Source: Cerioporus squamosus | Taxonomy: Eukaryota > Basidiomycota > Agaricomycetes > Polyporales > Polyporaceae | Direction of reading: 5' to 3' | Assembly (NCBI GenBank): GCA_022592435.1 | Contig: JABYQS010000007.1 | Span: 1 to 64,000 of the forward strand | DNA length: 64,000 bases | Shown here: in pieces, positions 59,986 through 64,000 of the stretch | Numbering within the stretch: the stretch's first letter is position 1 | How the letters are laid out: the number at the start of each line of letters is the position of its first letter | Position numbers and translations under genes: made by a program | Notes under the pieces: model-generated | The model's database searches: none | Seen by the model: only the letters and a program-made list of their open reading frames with translations | Told to the model about the DNA's origin: nothing

Positions 59986-60330
59986 CTAGTATTTGAGGAT
60001 GATGTAAAGCGCATGGATGATACCAGGGATGTAGCCCAGGATCGTCTGACGAAGACGAAGACGGTGAGTCGCCGTAGCGAGCTAGCAGCATGAGTGGCAG
60101 ACTCACCAGCAGAATGTTGATGAGGAAGTCAGAGTTGCAGCCGCGCTCGAGGAAGACACCGACTGGTGGGAGGAAGATGGCAAAACTGGGGAAACGACGG
60201 TCAGCATGAAACCACACCGGGAGCAGCGTGTGCTACATACAGGATCTGCAGAGAACGGTGAGCACGACGGATACACGAACGTGGGACGGCGGGCACGCAC
60301 CTTGCAGATGTCAGAAGCAGTGAACGCCAT
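59986..60330 (-). CDS. PMP3: Plasma membrane proteolipid 3 (PMP3/RCI2 family)
   Basis: A 57-residue, two-helix hydrophobic protein that affects membrane potential and salt tolerance. Four exons: 60301-60330 (MAFTASDICK), 60241-60245 (5 nt), 60107-60185 and 59986-60045, summing exactly to 174 nt. The protein continues ILFAIFLPPVGVFLERGC, NSDFLINILLTILGYIP and GIIHALYIILKY, matching the family from end to end. The 5-nt exon (ATCCT on the minus strand) supplies Ile and two bases of Leu. It has a CTGCAG acceptor before it and a GTATGT donor after it. The protein was missed by simple frame calling because no exon exceeds 27 codons. It is head to head with the formamidase gene over about 105 bp. 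Confidence 0.94.
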
Positions 60331-60378
60331 GGTGGGAGGTGTGATATGGTGGGGGTAGCGCGTAGGGAGGGCCGGCGG

Positions 60379-60385
60379 TATATAA
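60379..60385. promoter_or_regulatory. TATA box in the PMP3/formamidase divergent promoter
   Basis: TATATAA lies 48 bp before the PMP3 start and 52 bp before the formamidase start. It could serve either or both directions. Confidence 0.5.
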
Positions 60386-60395
60386 GCGTCGGCGG

Positions 60396-60408
60396 AGGGG
60401 TGACGTCA
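60396..60408. promoter_or_regulatory. AGGGG plus perfect CRE (TGACGTCA) in the divergent promoter
   Basis: AGGGG (60396-60400), the stress-response element core, directly abuts TGACGTCA (60401-60408), the ATF/CREB bZIP site. Both are known in stress-responsive fungal promoters, which fits PMP3. Binding is inferred. Confidence 0.5.
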
Positions 60409-60436
60409 TGTTCGGACGTGCGTCAGAGCGACGACG

Positions 60437-61308
60437 ATGGACCTCGCATACGGCGACGACGCCCGGCAGCGATTTGACTACCACGGAGACGCACAGGCAG
60501 CGGGCCCACTCCTCGTCTGGGTCCACGGCGGTGCCTGGCGCAGGTGCGTCCGACCCCCAGCCTCACGCCTGTTCGCTGCCCCCTCATCCGCAGCCCCAGC
60601 GAAGACAAGGCCGACTATGCCGACCTCGCCCGCCGCCTCGCCCGCCGCACAGGCTGCCCCGTCGCAGTCCCAAACTACCGCCTCACCTCTCCGCAGAGTC
60701 CCATTCAGCACCCCGCACACGCCAGCGATCTCCTCCGCTTCCTCCGCTTCCTGTGCCACTCCCCAGCCCCGCAGCATGCCCACGGACTGCCCCGTGCTCC
60801 TCCTGCCGGCCTCGTCCTCGTAGGACACAGCTGCTCGGCACACATGCTGTCATCCATTCTGCTCTCGGGCCCGTTCCCGGAGCTCGGGCCCACTCCGCAG
60901 CTGCTCGCCGTCACGCAGGCCGTCATCCTCTCCGAGGGCATCTACGATGTCGACGCGCTCCTCCGCTCTTTCCCCGACTACAAGGATTGGTTCATCGCGA
61001 ATACCTTCGGTGACCGCGCAACGTACTCGGGCGTGAACGTCGCGTCGTATCCCCTCCGTCCCGGCTCCGAGCACATCCGCTGGCTCGTGCTCCATTCCAA
61101 GGCAGACGTCCTTGTCGACCAGCTCCAGAGCGAGACCATGTACGCGCACCTGGTCTCGCTCAAGAGCCACGTCTCGAAGAACTTCGATGACCTGAAGGAC
61201 AACCACAACGACCTGCTACACAGCGACATCTACGCCCAGATCGTCGCTGACTTCACTGCAGCCGTGCGTGCTCCAACCGCCGTTGCTGCAGAAACGCCGA
61301 TCTCGTAA
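60437..61308 (+). CDS. BNA7: Kynurenine formamidase-like alpha/beta hydrolase
   Basis: It would hydrolyse N-formylkynurenine to kynurenine and formate, step 2 of tryptophan degradation to NAD. Two exons (60437-60543, 60594-61308). N terminus MDLAYGDDARQRFDYHGDAQ; the oxyanion motif VWVHGGAWR is the Bna7 hallmark. Then YADLARRLARRTGCPVAVPN, YRLTSPQSPIQHPAHASDLL and the nucleophile elbow LVLVGHSCSAHMLSSIL. Candidate acid and His are in LVLHSKADVLVDQLQS and DNHNDLLHSDIYAQIV. Length (about 273) fits. Its tail-to-tail neighbour is kynureninase, which strengthens the call over other small esterases. Confidence 0.82.
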
Positions 61309-61486
61309 GATTAGGTGTGTACACCGATCAGCTCTGTTCCTGTGCGAAGCTTACCTCGACAGTGGCACTGCTGCTGCTCCACCACCAGGTACAACGTTGC
61401 CCCAGGTGCCGATCGTAGAACGTGGCGGCGAGCAAAGTACCGCAGGAGTTCATCTGTATGTACGGTATATGATACTCAATAGAAGT

Positions 61487-63457
61487 CTACAGTTGTTGTA
61501 CACGAATACACTGCGCCTGATGCCATCTCGTTTGTGTGACCCCCTCATCCGTCCACAACGTCCTCCTTGTCGACCAGACCAGCCCTTCGGGCGCAGGAGG
61601 TACGCCCTCCTTCTCGACCTCCGCCAGCACCTCGTCCAACACGCTCACCGCCCGCTCGACGTCCTCGAACGTGTTGTACAGCGGAGCCGGCGCAAGACGG
61701 ATGACGTCCGGCTTCCTCGAGTCGCCCACCACGCCCCTCGCCTCCAGACCCTTGAGCACCCTGGGCATGACCCCCCTTCCCGTCGGCAAGAACACAAGCG
61801 ACAACTGCGCCCCGCGCTCCCCGACGTTCTCCGGGCTGATGATCGTCACGCGCACCGCGTCCCGCTGCGGCTTGTCGAACGCCTCCCCGGGCGCGGCGTA
61901 GAACCTGCTCCGCCTGAGGAGCGCCTCGAGGTAGCCCGTGAGCCGCTCCGAGCGCGCGCGGAGGGCCTGCATCCCGCCCGCCGCAGCGAAGACCTCGAGC
62001 GAGCCGAGCAGCGACACCGTCGCGAGCACGGACGGGTTCGACTGCTGGAAGCCCTGCGCGCCGCGGATCGCGTGGAAGCGCGAGGGCATGTCGAACCGCG
62101 TCGCGGGGTTGTGCCCCCACCAGCCTGCTTCCCTGAGGGCGTCGTCCATCGGTCAGCGAACGGCGAAGGACGTGTCAGGCAGAGACGCAGGCGAGATGAG
62201 GGAGAGGGGGGGGGACGTACTGGATCGGGAGGTCCGCCCACCGGGAGTGCACGAAGAGCCCGCCGATGCCCCCGGGCCCGGAGTTGAGGTACTTGTACGT
62301 GCACCAGACCGCGAAGTCGACGTCCCAGTCGTGGAGCGAGAGCGGGACATTGCCGACCGCGTGTGCGAGATCCCAGCCGCATATGCAGCCCTATTGTAGC
62401 GAGTCCGAGCGGATCTCATTCAGTTTTTTCTTCCCACAGTACGCGGTGTATGCCCGGGGGCGGGGAGGGGATGGGAGGGCGTACCTTTGCTCGGGCAGCG
62501 GCGGTGATCTCCTGGATGGCGAAGAACTGGCCCGTGTAGAACTGCACGCCGGGGAAGAGCACGAGCGCGATGCTCGAGCCTTCGCGCCGGATCGTGTCGA
62601 GGATGTCCTCGGTGCGCAGGATGTGCTCGCCTGGTCGGGGCGAGAGCGCGACGATCGCGTCCTCGGGGTCGAACCCGCGCGCAGAGACCGAGGTTGCGAA
62701 CGCGTACTGCAGCGGCTGAGTGAAGACGTGCGGGAGCACGGCGTGACGCGGAGAGCGTACCTGGTCGGACGGGAAGGCTTTCGCCTCGCATAGGATCTTG
62801 TACCGCTCTTGTGTGGGCTTGTAGAACGCGTTTAGCATCAAGTGGAGGTTCGCCGTGAGCGTGCCCATGCATGCGACCTCGGACTCGCTCGCTCCTATGG
62901 AACCCGACACGCATACGCCAACCTCAGTCAAGTGAAGCAAAGGCCACTCTCAATACTATGCGCGCACTCACCGACTAGGGTCGCGAAGTGCGGGTGCACG
63001 AAGTCCGCGATGTACATCCAGCTCCGGGCATGGGGATGGTCAAAGTGTCCCTCCACCGCCCTGTGGTGGCAAACTCAGCGTACGAACGTAAGATGCGGGG
63101 TGTGGGTTGCGCACCTCGTTCCCCAGACCTCGAGCTCCTCCTCGACGAGCTTCTTCGCGCGCTTCGGAAGCAGCCCGAGCGAGTTCCCGCAGAGATATGT
63201 GCATGGCTCATCCGCTGCGCGATGTGATGATGTACGGTACCGACACCGAGAGTGAGCGTGTGGATGAGATGTAGAAAGAGGGCAAGAGGATCGTCAGAGC
63301 TACCGGAGAAGGTCAAGAGAAGGACGTGCGCACCGATCTCCGCAGAGACCGCGGTCGCCTTCATTTGGCGGAACGTCGGGACGACGAACTCGTCGCGGAA
63401 CTTCGTCAAGGGATCATTGGACGGCGCGAGCTTGAACTTCTCCGCGGGGCTGGTCAT
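61487..63457 (-). CDS. BNA5: Kynureninase (L-kynurenine hydrolase)
   Basis: PLP enzyme cleaving (3-hydroxy)kynurenine to (3-hydroxy)anthranilate and alanine. About six exons, all in frame. N terminus [20 protein letters not shown], then [60 protein letters not shown], the cofactor Asp/His segment [20 protein letters not shown] and the Schiff-base Lys in [20 protein letters not shown]. The C-terminal domain has [20 protein letters not shown] and [20 protein letters not shown]. The size (about 480 residues) is normal. The strand opposite its last exon carries a 339-codon open frame that is only a GC shadow. Confidence 0.94.
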
Positions 63458-64000
63458 GGCTCGGTATCGGAAATGGTGGTGCGCGAGGGCGGGAAGTCAG
63501 AGAGCACTGTCCGTCCACTGGCCAAACGCGTCCAAATGGATCCACCGCGGTCGATGAGTAATGCGTCAGTGCCCGCGGCGGACATTGCGACCGACCCACT
63601 GGAGAGCCTCCAAAATCATGCGGGTGGGTCGCATGGGATGTCAAGGATGAGAGAAAGTTCTTGCAGTTAACGTTCAAGGGATGACCACGACTCGTATCGT
63701 TCTATGGCACGGATCCGGTACCTGACGACGCCTGCTGTGCGCTCGTGGACACTCGCGAGCACCGTTTGCGTCGACATATCGCGAGGCGATGTATTAGAGA
63801 CACGAACGGTTGGTATACTACGTATAGGTAGGTAGATGTAGTGCAAAAATCTCGTGGCCATTCATCCAAAAGCGACCGTCCCGCCCGCGCTCCTCGTGCG
63901 AGCCGCGTTCGTCAAGCATCTCATGCTAAATCGTCCAGAGACATAAATAGAGGGGCGGGGGTATTGCAGGCACGACGGGCGAACAAAAGCAAAACAACTC
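63458..64000. other. Right-hand intergenic end with promoter of an off-window gene
   Basis: It holds the kynureninase promoter and, at the far end, a TATA-like element followed by a G-rich stretch, suggesting a plus-strand gene beginning just beyond 64000. No gene is seen within. Confidence 0.45.
63943..63949 (+). promoter_or_regulatory. TATA-like element of a gene beyond the right edge
   Basis: ATAAATA followed by GAGGGGCGGGGG. Its place 50 bp from the window end suggests a transcription start at or just past the edge; the gene itself is not visible. Confidence 0.4.

Noticed and set aside
61268..62287. 339-codon open frame on the plus strand opposite kynureninase
   Set aside because: It is antisense to a conserved kynureninase exon, is Arg/Pro-rich and has no motif; open antisense frames follow from the C/G-ending codons of the real gene.
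1..64000. CRISPR arrays, operons and other prokaryotic features
   Set aside because: No regularly spaced repeats; genes are intron-rich and clearly eukaryotic.

Overview
The window reads as a gene-dense piece of a basidiomycete genome, most likely an Agaricomycete (a Polyporales-like wood-rot fungus is an inference). The evidence is GC-rich coding DNA, many short introns of about 50-65 nt with GT-AG ends, genes packed on both strands, fungal families (Rrp3, Cdc45, His3, Alg3, Pmp3, SUR7/PalI) and the DUF6533 seven-helix family that is expanded in mushrooms. There are no bacterial operons, no CRISPR array and no intact transposon.

Layout, left to right. 1-191 is the last exon of a gene entering from the left. 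1.1-14.4 kb: a 2-oxoglutarate/Fe(II) prolyl-hydroxylase-type oxygenase (+), the DEAD-box rRNA helicase Rrp3 (-), an M24 metallopeptidase (-), a CUE-AlkB-GRF DNA/RNA demethylase-like protein (+), a mitochondrial scramblase (-), an Mss51-like MYND protein (+) and the replication factor Cdc45 (+). 14.6-25.9 kb: His3 (-), a neprilysin-like M13 peptidase (-), a MARVEL-type membrane protein (-), an Mch1-like MFS carrier (+) and the ER mannosyltransferase Alg3 (-). 26.1-32.8 kb is one large ABCC multidrug transporter (-). It is followed by a U6 snRNA gene (-), a second MARVEL-like protein (+) and a voltage-gated proton channel (-). 37.5-44.4 kb is a tandem array of three DUF6533 receptor-like proteins (-), with gene-poor gaps. 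45.9-64 kb: an unknown single-exon gene, a FUN14 protein, Nop2, a SUR7/PalI protein, a disordered Ala/Glu/Pro/Lys-rich protein, eIF2B epsilon, the tiny membrane protein Pmp3, and a convergent kynurenine formamidase/kynureninase pair.

Functional links: Rrp3, Nop2 and U6 serve rRNA and pre-mRNA processing. The formamidase (step 2) and kynureninase (step 4) of tryptophan catabolism lie tail to tail. HIS3 carries a TGAGTCA (Gcn4/Cpc1-type) site close to its start. PMP3 and the formamidase share a short divergent promoter with a TATA box, a perfect TGACGTCA and an AGGGG element.

Two structural points stand out. First, at least six conserved genes carry apparent one-base reading-frame breaks, mostly one base missing from a short G/C run; this looks like residual assembly error rather than gene decay. 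Second, conserved protein sequence demands a 5-nt microexon (PMP3) and an 11-nt microexon (ABC transporter). All functions are assigned from motifs read by eye; no database search was run.
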